From CAWUKV01 sp963923025 (GTDB taxonomy: Bacteria; Cyanobacteriota; Cyanobacteriia; Phormidesmidales; Phormidesmidaceae): a DNA stretch of 64,000 bases. Where the stretch lies: contig CAWUKV010000002.1 in assembly GCA_963923025.1 (NCBI GenBank), positions 1 to 64,000 on the forward strand, read 5' to 3'. The notes under the pieces are model-generated. The model was not told the origin of the DNA and made no database searches. It saw only the letters and a list, made by a program, of their open reading frames with translations. Made by a program: the position numbers and the translations under genes. Below, in pieces: positions 15,028-23,537 of this stretch; the stretch's first letter is position 1; the number at the start of each line of letters is the position of its first letter.

Positions 15028-16887
15028 ATGGCGTCGAAGCTGCTGAAGTTGTCGGAGTTCTTTGGGTCGATCAAGCTGGCGGTACCGCTGCTAGTTGCGA
15101 TCGCGGCTATTTTGGTGGGGGCAACCTTTTACGAGTCCGAAGTCGGTTCGGCGGTAGTCCAGCAGACCATTTATAAGAGTCCCTGGTTTGGTGGACTGAT
15201 GTTTTTGCTGGCACTCAATCTAGGGCTGTCGACGCTGCTGCGCTACCCGTGGCGCGGTGCCCGGAAGGTCGGGTTTGCGCTGACCCACTGGGGGCTGGTC
15301 GTTATTATTGCGGGTTCCGCCGCCGTCATTCATTTGAGTGTGGAAGGGATGCTGCTAGCCCGTACGGATGGAGGGCCGGTCAGTACCCTGAGAGTCGAGG
15401 GCGACCTATTAGAGGTGGCTGCGCCGGGCTCGTCAACCGAGCAATCGTCTTTGTTCATTAAAGCTGACGGTACGGTTGTGCCGGATCGCGTCGGTGAGCT
15501 GGCAGTGCTGGGCTACAGCGATAACACCATCAAAGCTGTTCGGTTTGAACCGGGGGCAGGGGTGCGAAATCCGGCGGTACAGCTGCGGCTACAGAGCGAT
15601 CGCATGGGACAGTCGTTGGACCGATGGATTGCAGCTGCGCCAGCCGCCTACGGACAGATGTCTGTGGGGCCGGCCACACTTCAAATTGTGCAGGCCGACT
15701 CTGCGGCTGACGTGGATCGGGCCCTCGCACCAGTGACGCCTACAGAAGCGGTCAACCCCCTGGGGCTGCTGACCCTAACCTGGGCCGGTGAAACTCGCAC
15801 CGTTGACGTTGCAGCGGCTCGACAGCAGCCGTTGCCCGTGGGGACGGGTACCGTCAGCGTTGCCGGGTTCTGGCCTGACTTTCGGTTGAACAGCGATCAT
15901 CAGCCGACGACGGCCTCTGACCAATTGTTAAACCCGGCTGTGGAGCTAGTCTTGTCGAACGGGGCGCTGACACAGCGCTGGTACGTGTTCAGCAAAGACA
16001 GCTTTGATCCGATTCCGCTGACGGGACAGAGCAGTCACGCCGATTCGACGGTGGATTTGACAACCGTGCCCGTGCAGACTGCGGATCTAGTTGCGCAATA
16101 CAGCATCGAGCCAACCGTGGCAGAACCCGATGCCTTTTTCCGCGTGGTGGTTGATGCCGACGATCATCTTTATTACGCCGCCCGGTCGTCCAAGGGCTTT
16201 GTCTCTGGGCCCTTAGCGTTAGGCGATACCGTAACGCCCGGATGGGCTGACTTTACCGTTACCCTAACGACCTATGTTGCTGACGCCCAGGTGCAGCGTG
16301 ATGTTGTTCCCTTGCCAGATGGTGCGCCAGCGGAGGGCGAACCGGCCCTGCTGGTGTCTGCGGGTGGGAGTGACCCGACCTGGATTCCTTGGGGAGAGGC
16401 CTATGCGCTAAATGGCCCCGGTGGTGACTGGTATGTCTCTTTTAGTCCAAAGCTGCTACAGCTGCCCTTTGGCGTGAAGTTGGATGACTTTATTGTTGAG
16501 CGCAATGAAGGGTCCGAATCGGTGGCCATGTGGACAAGCGTGATGCGACTAATTGATCCGTTGTCTGGTCAATTATCCAACCGACGGGTGTGGATGAATC
16601 ACCCCACCTGGTTTAAGGGATGGAAGCTAGCGCAGGCCTCCTGGAATCCGGGGGATCTGAATCAATCGACGCTCCAGGTCAAGCGTGAGCCCTGGTGGGT
16701 AACGGGCCTCACCTGGCTCGGGTCTTTGATGGTAACCGTGGGCATCGGGGTGATGTTCTACGGTCGAGCGGTGGCGAAGCAGGTAAAAGGGATTTCATCG
16801 CTGCTGTCAGAGCCAGACGACAACTCGACTGCGGGCACCATTCCGATTCTGAGCGTGTTTACCAAAGGTCGTGTTCAGGAGAGCTAG
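15028..16887 (+). CDS. ResB/Ccs1-type cytochrome c biogenesis protein, oversized
   Basis: A 619-residue protein, clearly longer than the roughly 450 residues usual for cyanobacterial Ccs1. Three N-terminal transmembrane helices (about 17-35, 53-70, 78-103) include the conserved ALTHWGLV histidine. A periplasmic domain of about 450 residues follows, ending in the ResB hallmark MNHPTWFKGWKLAQASW and a last helix (about 560-580). With CcsA it forms the system II heme lyase that attaches heme to CxxCH sites outside the cytoplasm. Its position beside a multiheme operon and its large soluble domain suggest a dedicated maturation pair rather than the housekeeping Ccs1. It is followed 114 bases later by ccsA on the same strand. 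Confidence 0.85.
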   Translation: MASKLLKLSEFFGSIKLAVPLLVAIAAILVGATFYESEVGSAVVQQTIYKSPWFGGLMFLLALNLGLSTLLRYPWRGARKVGFALTHWGLVVIIAGSAAVIHLSVEGMLLARTDGGPVSTLRVEGDLLEVAAPGSSTEQSSLFIKADGTVVPDRVGELAVLGYSDNTIKAVRFEPGAGVRNPAVQLRLQSDRMGQSLDRWIAAAPAAYGQMSVGPATLQIVQADSAADVDRALAPVTPTEAVNPLGLLTLTWAGETRTVDVAAARQQPLPVGTGTVSVAGFWPDFRLNSDHQPTTASDQLLNPAVELVLSNGALTQRWYVFSKDSFDPIPLTGQSSHADSTVDLTTVPVQTADLVAQYSIEPTVAEPDAFFRVVVDADDHLYYAARSSKGFVSGPLALGDTVTPGWADFTVTLTTYVADAQVQRDVVPLPDGAPAEGEPALLVSAGGSDPTWIPWGEAYALNGPGGDWYVSFSPKLLQLPFGVKLDDFIVERNEGSESVAMWTSVMRLIDPLSGQLSNRRVWMNHPTWFKGWKLAQASWNPGDLNQSTLQVKREPWWVTGLTWLGSLMVTVGIGVMFYGRAVAKQVKGISSLLSEPDDNSTAGTIPILSVFTKGRVQES

Positions 16888-17001
16888 TTTGAGTGTGTTG
16901 CATTAGCCTGCTGCTGGCCAACCGGCTTGGATGGCGGGCTTGACTTTTAGACATTGAATTACCCATAGGCCGACAAAACAATTTTGAAAACCACAGGAAC
17001 G

Positions 17002-18723
17002 ATGAAGCTGTTTAAGTTTGCGATTGGACTTTGCTTAGGGCTATTGCTGATTGCCCTGCCGGTAAATCAGTTTCAGGTCTCTGACACGGATGCCCTAGAG
17101 ACGCTGGTGGTGCAGCAGGGCGGCCGTAAAAAGCCGCTGGACACCGTTGCCCAGGAAACCGTTGCTAAAATCCACGGCAAAACCACTTACCAGCACGAGG
17201 ATGCCAACGGTAACCGCGTCACTGAAAGCGCCATGGAAACGTTTTTGTCGCTGTGGCTGAACAATCGCAACTGGAACGAAGAGCCCTTTGTTCTAGTCAG
17301 CTATCGCCCCCTGAAGGAGCGGGTTGGTCTGCCGGTGGACGAGAAGTATTTTTCTTTCAAGACGCTGATGGGCAATGCCGAGCTGGGCAGTGTTGTTCGC
17401 AGTGCCCACGAGAAAGAGCTAAAGGACGAAGACCTCACCCGCGATGAGCGAGAGGCTCTGACGATAGAAGACCGACTGACGCTGATGCTAGGGTCGGTAA
17501 ATGATGATGCGATCGCTATCGTTCCCCATCCGACCGACCCTAAAGGCAAGTGGTTAGGGATCAGCGAAGCCCCGACGCTGTATGCACCAGAATCGGTCGC
17601 GCCCCTGCTGGCAGACTTCGCGCTGATCAAGCAAACGGTTTTCTCTGGGACAAGCCACATCGCCATGATTGGCCCTTTGGCTGCTGAGCTGAAGGACGGG
17701 CTGGCGGCGTTGAGTCCTCAGGTGTATCCGGTCAATGCGGTGATGCACCGGGAAATATTTTTTAATCACTTCCATCCCTTTGCTAAAGCGTGGCAGCTGT
17801 ATGGCCTAGCCTTTCTGGTGATGCTGGGTGTGCTCTGGATTAAGCCCTTTACGGCCTACTGGACCGCCATCGGTTTGTTTGTGGCCGGGGTGGGTGTGCA
17901 AGCCTACGGTTTTTGGGAGCGGATGCAGATTGCCGGTCGTCCGCCCGTGACCAACATGTATGAATCTGTGGTTTGGGTTGGGTTTGGCATTGCTGCGATC
18001 GCGCTTACCTTCGAGCTACTGCAGCGGTCTAAGTACTACCTGCTGGCGGCTGCCCCTCTGTCTGTCGTCTGTTTGATTTTGGCCGATAGCTTGCCCGCCG
18101 TGTTGGACCCCAGTATTGCCCCGCTGGTTCCGGTCCTGCGCGATAACTTTTGGCTCAGCATTCATGTCCCTACCATCGCCCTCAGCTATGCCAGTTTTGC
18201 GCTGGCGTTGGGCCTGGGGCATGTTGCCCTGGGTAGCTACCTGTTTACGCCCAATGCCAAGAAGCGGATTCAGCTGTTGTCGCAGCTGAACTATAGAGTG
18301 CTACAGGTGGGCGTGCTGTTGCTGACGGCGGGCATCATTCTGGGGGGCATCTGGGCGCACTTCTCCTGGGGACGGTTCTGGGGCTGGGATCCCAAGGAGA
18401 CCTGGGCGCTGATTGCGCTGCTGTGCTACCTGATTCCCCTACATGGTCGGCTGGTAGGCTGGATTGGCAACTTCGGCATCAGCGTGGCCAGTGTGGTGGC
18501 CTTTAACGCAGTGTTGATGGCCTGGTACGGGGTTAACTTTGTGCTGGGTACGGGGCTGCACAGCTATGGCTTTGGCACGGGTGGATCAGAGCTAATGATT
18601 GTTGCGGTAGTCGGCGCAGATCTGCTGTTTGTGCTGGCGGCGGCGGCGCGGCACCAAGGCTGGCTAGGTAGTGAGATGTCGGATGCCGATGTCAGTGTGA
18701 CGCCAACGCCTCAAGGAAATTAG
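17002..18723 (+). CDS. CcsA/ResC-type cytochrome c heme lyase with a large extracytoplasmic N-terminal domain
   Basis: A 573-residue protein from the ATG at 17002 (AGGA just upstream; an in-frame TTG at 16984 is less likely). Cyanobacterial CcsA is normally about 320-350 residues. Here a first helix (about 5-22) precedes a soluble domain of about 220 residues containing QQGGRKKPLDTVA, which resembles the extended CcsA/CcsBA proteins of bacteria rich in multiheme cytochromes. The C-terminal half has about eight helices with the heme-handling WWD motif WGRFWGWDPKETW (W456 to W468) and flanking histidines in HVPTIALSY and LIPLHGRL. It should work with the preceding ResB. Confidence 0.87.
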   Translation: MKLFKFAIGLCLGLLLIALPVNQFQVSDTDALETLVVQQGGRKKPLDTVAQETVAKIHGKTTYQHEDANGNRVTESAMETFLSLWLNNRNWNEEPFVLVSYRPLKERVGLPVDEKYFSFKTLMGNAELGSVVRSAHEKELKDEDLTRDEREALTIEDRLTLMLGSVNDDAIAIVPHPTDPKGKWLGISEAPTLYAPESVAPLLADFALIKQTVFSGTSHIAMIGPLAAELKDGLAALSPQVYPVNAVMHREIFFNHFHPFAKAWQLYGLAFLVMLGVLWIKPFTAYWTAIGLFVAGVGVQAYGFWERMQIAGRPPVTNMYESVVWVGFGIAAIALTFELLQRSKYYLLAAAPLSVVCLILADSLPAVLDPSIAPLVPVLRDNFWLSIHVPTIALSYASFALALGLGHVALGSYLFTPNAKKRIQLLSQLNYRVLQVGVLLLTAGIILGGIWAHFSWGRFWGWDPKETWALIALLCYLIPLHGRLVGWIGNFGISVASVVAFNAVLMAWYGVNFVLGTGLHSYGFGTGGSELMIVAVVGADLLFVLAAAARHQGWLGSEMSDADVSVTPTPQGN

Positions 18724-18866
18724 GGGCGATGGCTAAACCGCGTCTAGGTTGAAACCTGGGGCTTTCCCCAGTTCAATGCAATTGAACCTTGCGATAAGTT
18801 CGCGCTGAATCGTTCCGGTCTTGTTTGTTCAACGGGTACGTCGTACCCTAACTCTCCCATAAATCT

Positions 18867-19340
18867 ATGAAACGACGTGAATTTTTGAACTGGGTTGGGC
18901 TGGGCTTTGTAGCAACCTCTTTACCCGTTGCCATGGCGGCTTGCACGCCCGAAGAAACGGCTGATGCGCCGACCTCAGATGACGCCCCGGCTTCCTCCGG
19001 GCCCACCCCAGTTGACAGCAGCATCCGAGAGGACGGATTTGCGGCGCTGGGCACTGTCGAGGACCTAGACGCCAACGGTTCACTCTCAAAAATTGGCTTT
19101 GTTGCTGGTCAGGTTGTTGCTATTCGCGATCCGGGGAATCCGGAGGGGGTTGTGGCCTACAACTCACTCTGTACCCATCAGGGTTGTACGGTCGCTTGGG
19201 ATGGCGACCTGCTGGCCTGCCCCTGCCATGGGTCTAAGTTTAATGCCGACGGCACCGTTGCCGAAGGACCCGCATCCGGTCCGCTGGCTCCCTACGAAGC
19301 CAAGGTAGAGGACGATCTGGTGCTGATTAAAGCGCGATAA
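18867..19340 (+). CDS. Rieske [2Fe-2S] protein with Tat/lipoprotein-like signal
   Basis: A 157-residue protein. The N-terminus MKRREFLNWVGLGF carries a twin-arginine-type signal and ends near MAAC (Cys26), which could be a lipobox. A low-complexity linker (28-55) leads to a compact Rieske domain. The cluster ligands are Cys102 and His104 (LCTHQGC) and Cys118 and His121 (CPCHGSKF), with Cys107 and Cys120 able to form the stabilising disulfide. It lacks the long transmembrane anchor of PetC and is smaller, so it is not the b6f Rieske subunit; it resembles stand-alone Rieske proteins. It follows ccsA on the same strand and is a plausible electron carrier for the cluster's chain. Confidence 0.88.
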   Translation: MKRREFLNWVGLGFVATSLPVAMAACTPEETADAPTSDDAPASSGPTPVDSSIREDGFAALGTVEDLDANGSLSKIGFVAGQVVAIRDPGNPEGVVAYNSLCTHQGCTVAWDGDLLACPCHGSKFNADGTVAEGPASGPLAPYEAKVEDDLVLIKAR

Positions 19341-19463
19341 ATCAGCCCTATTGAACCCTTCCCTATAGTCCGCTGATCAGGTCGCTATCCCAGCTCTCAT
19401 CGTAGTTGGGACACTCGTCTGCGTCGGTGGCGGGGCTAGGGGATGTAGAGCTTGCGCTAAGCC

Positions 19464-20477
19464 TCAACCCACGCTCGCCATTCTTGGATTCCAGCGCGAT
19501 CGCGTTTCCTCGATATGCATAGTTTCTTCGTTCTTCTTGAGATGGCGGGGGCTGCTCTCAAATGCAATAGAAGAGGGTAAGGCATCGGGGCCGTACTCCT
19601 CTCGAATAAAGGCGTCTACGGTCTTGTACGAGGGTGGAAAGCCATCTTTGATGCCTTCTACCGTTTCCTGGTATTGCTTCAGCGCTGCTGAGAACAGTCC
19701 TGTTCCATCATCAAAAAAGCGCTCGGACGTCTCTCCGTAAGCCTCGTAAGGATAGTAATTTAGGTCTTCTGGTGCGTAATGGGCAACCCAAGAGGAATAG
19801 CACCAATACTCGCCAAAGGTGCCAAAATCGTTGGCTGACTGCATCATCAGCTGCAGCCAATGGTCGTCAGACTGGTAATATTCACCGAGCCGTTTGCCAA
19901 AATCTCGTAGGTGCGACTGCTTGAACCACATGTGATGGGGAATGAACGTACCCACGGGGTCCTTGGCTGCTGGAATACCCAGCACGGTGTTGATCCAGTG
20001 CTCCCATTTGGCAACAATCGCTGGATTGCCGTAGGCATTGTGCTGAATCAGTGCGAAGCTATGCTTTGCCTCACCGTCAATATCTTGAAACAGCGGCCAG
20101 GTTTCACCTGGCAACAGGTCACTATCCCATACCAGGTACCACTCGCTCAGTCCTTCGATGCCCTCATAGGCTCCTAGCTTTAGCAGCTGCTGGTAAAACC
20201 AGCCGGGGGTATAAAGCGACCCACTCAGGTCTAGAACCTGACAGATCTGGTCTTTGGTAAAGCCGATAGGCTTGAAAAAATCTTCTTCTGGATGAATCTG
20301 TAGGGGTGCAATGTCCCAATCTTCAGAGACTGAGGACAACAGCTCAGCCTGCTCGTGGGGCGTGACCACATGGATAGACCGAGGCTGGTAGTGCTGGGTT
20401 AGTCCCTCTAGCGTTGCCCGCGTATTCCAGCGCACGCGAAAGAGCGGAATAACAATATCAAATGCGTCTTTAGCCAT
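19464..20477 (-). CDS. DUF6492-like protein with a glycosyltransferase-type DxD motif
   Basis: A 337-residue protein from the ATG at 20475-20477 (AGGA eight to nine bases upstream). The opening FDIVIPLF and the EWYLVWDSDLLPG segment (Asp118 and Asp120) look like the start and nucleotide-sugar/metal site of a GT-A fold. Later segments HHMWFKQ and EYWCYSSWVA agree with the DUF6492 group. No membrane segment is visible. It lies 118 bases downstream of the sugar-phosphate cyclase gene on the same strand, separated by a hairpin, so the two may make and decorate one small molecule. Family placement is from memory of motifs; the function is inferred. Confidence 0.6.
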   Translation of the reverse strand: MAKDAFDIVIPLFRVRWNTRATLEGLTQHYQPRSIHVVTPHEQAELLSSVSEDWDIAPLQIHPEEDFFKPIGFTKDQICQVLDLSGSLYTPGWFYQQLLKLGAYEGIEGLSEWYLVWDSDLLPGETWPLFQDIDGEAKHSFALIQHNAYGNPAIVAKWEHWINTVLGIPAAKDPVGTFIPHHMWFKQSHLRDFGKRLGEYYQSDDHWLQLMMQSANDFGTFGEYWCYSSWVAHYAPEDLNYYPYEAYGETSERFFDDGTGLFSAALKQYQETVEGIKDGFPPSYKTVDAFIREEYGPDALPSSIAFESSPRHLKKNEETMHIEETRSRWNPRMASVG

Positions 20478-20540
20478 GGTTTGGTTCCTGAACATCCATC
20501 CTAAATACCGTCTCAAGAGGCCGCAGGGACTCAAAAGGCT

Positions 20541-20571
20541 GTAGGGGTACAGCGGCGGACTGCACCCCTAC
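20541..20571. repeat. Intergenic hairpin
   Basis: GTAGGGGT pairs perfectly with ACCCCTAC, and CAG pairs with CTG inside, around a CGGCGGA-like loop. It separates the cyclase gene from the DUF6492 gene. No T-run follows on either strand, so a repeated element or RNA processing site is likelier than a terminator. Confidence 0.65.
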
Positions 20572-20594
20572 CTGTCAGCGTTACGCTTAAGCTA

Positions 20595-22376
20595 TTAAAC
20601 CGCTGATAGGGCCTCTTCCAGTCCGGCTGCATGGCCGTTCTCTGCGGGCTGCGTGGTAGTCAGACTATGGCCCACGGTAGACGGGTCTTCTAGCCCTACG
20701 TCGGCGCAGTGGGGGTCGATCCCCCAGCCCTCCCGGGGGTATTGGGCACAGATGGCCTGGTATTCTTCAACCGCGTTGAAGAGCTCTTGCTTTGTCAACG
20801 AGTTGAGGTAACCACACTGACCAATCTCACCTTTGGGTAACGGTGCAGCCAGATTCTGTCCCCGCTTCTGAACAATCTTTTCTTGAGATTCCCAGAGCGT
20901 AACTTTGTTGTGCAGAATATCGTGCCACAGACTCAGACCAAAGCTGCTGATCAGCTTGAGGATGCGGTGCATGTGTTCTTCGCTAATCCAGCCAACACTG
21001 TGGCTCAGGTAAGCGCCGAAACCCATACCAATGGCAACGGCATGACCATGTAGCAGGCCGGCTTCAATTTCAAAGCCGGGAGACCAGGTGTGGCCATAAG
21101 CGTGAGGGCGGCACTGGTGAGTTTCGTACAGGTTGTCGTACTCGGCCGCAACGTAGCTGCGCAGCGCACCCGCACAGATGCGCCTCGAGAGTGCGGCGAT
21201 CGCTTCATCGGGCTCACAGTCAACAGTGCCAAACCGTGTGTCGATGAGGGCCGATCCTGCCTTTTCTAGATTCTCGAATAGCTCAGCGTCCTTAACCGTT
21301 GCCATCTTGATGATTTCGGCAATGCCATGGCGCAGCCAGCCTTCTTTTAGCGTCTTGAAGAAGTGACGATCGGTGATGGAGAGAACCGGCGGGTGGTAAG
21401 CGCCAAACAGATTCTTGTAGCCAAACCCGTCGCAGCAGGTACGGGGCGATGGACCCGCATCAATGCCTGCAACAATAGAGGTAGAGAGCATCACGTAGGG
21501 CGTGTTGCGGTGATAGAGCGCACAGGCCAGACCGGCCGTATCGGTTAGAACACCGCCCCCGGCAATGAGCACCGGTTCGTTACGAGAGACGCCCAGACGT
21601 TTGAAGTCACCCAGCATTCTCTCTACGGTAGAAATCCCTTTGTCGACTTCCATTGCCCGATAAACAACCTTGTCAAGCTGGATGCCGTGGTAGTCGAAGT
21701 AGTGCTCTATCTGCTCACCGTAGTAGCGTTCGACGTTTTGGTCGACCACGCAAACGCAGCGCCCCAGCGACTTGTAGGTATCCCTTAAAATGGTCTGATC
21801 GGGGTCTAGCGCATGGTCTACTAGCTTGATTGAGGTAAAGGTGCTGGAGTGCATGACCGCCTCGACATGGTGGTCATCCTCGGTGTTGACCACGTAGCCC
21901 CGACTTTCGCGATAGCTGGAGGTGGGATAAATCGCGTGAGGGTTCTCTTTCACCAAACGCTCAGCCAGGGCTTCATAGAACCCTTTGTCACGGCTACGGA
22001 GCAGGCGTTCCAGCAGTTTGACCTCACCTAGGTTGGATAACAGCAGCCGGTCAGAAAAATTGCGCCAGGCTAACCCCGCGGCCATGTCGAAGGCACCCAC
22101 CATTTCTGCAAACAGGGCAAAGAAACGCTTAAGGGAGAAATTGAGACCGCTGCGAAGACTGCGGCAGGCGGCTAAGCCAGCGATCGCGCCCGCTGCTGCA
22201 AAGTCTTCTCCAAGCTCTTTTGCAAAAGCTGGACTGTCAATCAGGGAAAGCAAGAGGCTGCGAAAGTGCCTATCACAACAAATTGCCTCAACCGCGTTGT
22301 CCAGACTCTCGTAGGTGAGGGGGGCGCTGTCGTACGCGGCAACAAAGGTCTTAACTGCTGAAGTGGTTGTCATCAT
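20595..22376 (-). CDS. Sugar-phosphate cyclase of the EEVS/DDGS superfamily with an N-terminal extension
   Basis: A 593-residue protein, against about 400 for typical family members. Residues 1-165 are an unrecognised, mostly helical extension. The cyclase domain (about 170-540) has the NAD-binding GGGVLTDTAG (273-282), GIDAGPSPRT (304-313), the KNLFGAYHPP loop (321-330), and probable metal ligands Glu354, His429 and His443. The second His of the dehydroquinate-synthase motif GHxxGHAIE is replaced (GHTWSPGFE), so it is not AroB. The GPSPRTCCDG segment points to sedoheptulose-7-phosphate cyclases of the valiolone-synthase side rather than the MAA enzyme; mysB and mysC homologues are absent nearby. 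The product would be a C7 cyclitol. Two ATGs in tandem open the frame. Confidence 0.75.
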   Translation of the reverse strand: MMTTTSAVKTFVAAYDSAPLTYESLDNAVEAICCDRHFRSLLLSLIDSPAFAKELGEDFAAAGAIAGLAACRSLRSGLNFSLKRFFALFAEMVGAFDMAAGLAWRNFSDRLLLSNLGEVKLLERLLRSRDKGFYEALAERLVKENPHAIYPTSSYRESRGYVVNTEDDHHVEAVMHSSTFTSIKLVDHALDPDQTILRDTYKSLGRCVCVVDQNVERYYGEQIEHYFDYHGIQLDKVVYRAMEVDKGISTVERMLGDFKRLGVSRNEPVLIAGGGVLTDTAGLACALYHRNTPYVMLSTSIVAGIDAGPSPRTCCDGFGYKNLFGAYHPPVLSITDRHFFKTLKEGWLRHGIAEIIKMATVKDAELFENLEKAGSALIDTRFGTVDCEPDEAIAALSRRICAGALRSYVAAEYDNLYETHQCRPHAYGHTWSPGFEIEAGLLHGHAVAIGMGFGAYLSHSVGWISEEHMHRILKLISSFGLSLWHDILHNKVTLWESQEKIVQKRGQNLAAPLPKGEIGQCGYLNSLTKQELFNAVEEYQAICAQYPREGWGIDPHCADVGLEDPSTVGHSLTTTQPAENGHAAGLEEALSAV

Positions 22377-23537
22377 TACCTAAATTTGGGAGAAACCGCA
22401 TCTACAGCGTTTTTCCGGGACGCTGAACCCTTGTCGATACTAAACCAAAACAAATCTTAAGACAATATTATAAAAGTTATTGCTTCGTAATACGGCAGAG
22501 CCACGAAAATGTTCAGAATGCCTACTAATAGCCTTTCTTATTTTTCTTCTTTGAGAATTAAAAGAGAAAAATTGAGGCATTTTGGGCGATTCTGTGTCTA
22601 TTTTTAAGTGCATTCTTGGCTTTGCAGCCGCAAAAAAAACGAGCAGCAGAATCTGTCGCAGGCATGTCATTGACAAAGAGATTGTCTAATGCATGTAGGA
22701 TGGTGGCCGCTAGGCTCCGTTAGAACAAAGCTATATGCTGCCTTAGAGCTATCTCCTGCTTAGGCTGAAATTCTCCAGTTCGATACCCCGACGCCAGCGG
22801 TGAGGCCGTAAAACTCAGGTTGGGTCATGATCGAATGGCTGCTGCCTTGGAAAACAGCAGGCGTCGAACAACATCAGCTAGACCTACACCTAATGCCAGG
22901 TCAGGCTAGTTACAGGTTAGAGCGGTTACTAGTTTGCAACGGGAATGATGGCAGCGAGCACTATGAGAACGCCGACAACTAAAGTTGTCTCAGCGGAAGT
23001 TGTTATTTGTGCTGTCTGACTTAACGACGCTAACGTTGAGCCAAACAGTAATGGAGATATTTATGTCAAGGGTACTAAGAGTATTGAACCCAAGGCGCTG
23101 GAACGGTCCGGGAGATCGTAAAACAGATCGGGACCGTAGAACAGTAAAATTAAAAAACGCTGTAGTTAAGTATGGCTCATTATTACGGTAGCTGCAACAT
23201 CTGTGTCTGTATGCCTCGATACTTCGCTCCTTTCACGCCTTACTGAGACAGTTGGCTGATTTTGCACGGAAAAGGCTAAATATTTAATAAAAAACCGTTT
23301 TTTGGCTGTTGGGTAGCTGTTGAATGCTGCCCTGTTCTTAAGGTGTAAAAATAGGTGAGCTGGCCCGATTGGGTGACTGTGATCCTTGCCCTGCCTGGAC
23401 TCTATGGAATGCATAGACTTTGTCACGGTTGAGCCGAATATCCGCCTTAGGTTAGAGCCATGATGCGGCAGTGACGCGTTTTTGGTGTCTGCTTCTAGTA
23501 GGGCACGGCTACTCAACCCAAACGCAGCAGTCGTCTT
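22377..23537. other. 1.16-kb stretch with no certain gene
   Basis: The region upstream of the cyclase gene is AT-rich to about 22670. It contains a perfect hairpin GACAACT-AA-AGTTGTC near 22974-22989 and a longer imperfect inverted repeat around 23103-23139 (ACGGTCC...GGACCGT). One short frame with a ribosome-binding site is listed separately (23063-23191). Other open frames lack any protein-like feature. It may include promoters for the cyclase operon. Confidence 0.4.
23063..23191 (+). CDS. Possible small basic protein (42 residues)
   Basis: ATG at 23063 is preceded by GGAG at a six-base spacing. The product is short and very basic (many Arg and Lys, MSRVLRVLNPRRWNGPGDRK at the start) with no known family. 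It spans the inverted repeat at 23103-23139, which argues equally for a structured RNA. It is included because of the ribosome-binding site only. Confidence 0.22.
   Translation: MSRVLRVLNPRRWNGPGDRKTDRDRRTVKLKNAVVKYGSLLR

Noticed and set aside
20595..22376. Assignment of the cyclase as dehydroquinate synthase (AroB) or as the MAA enzyme MysA
   Set aside because: The GHxxGHAIE motif is changed to GHTWSPGFE, the protein has a long extension, and no mysB or mysC homologue is adjacent.
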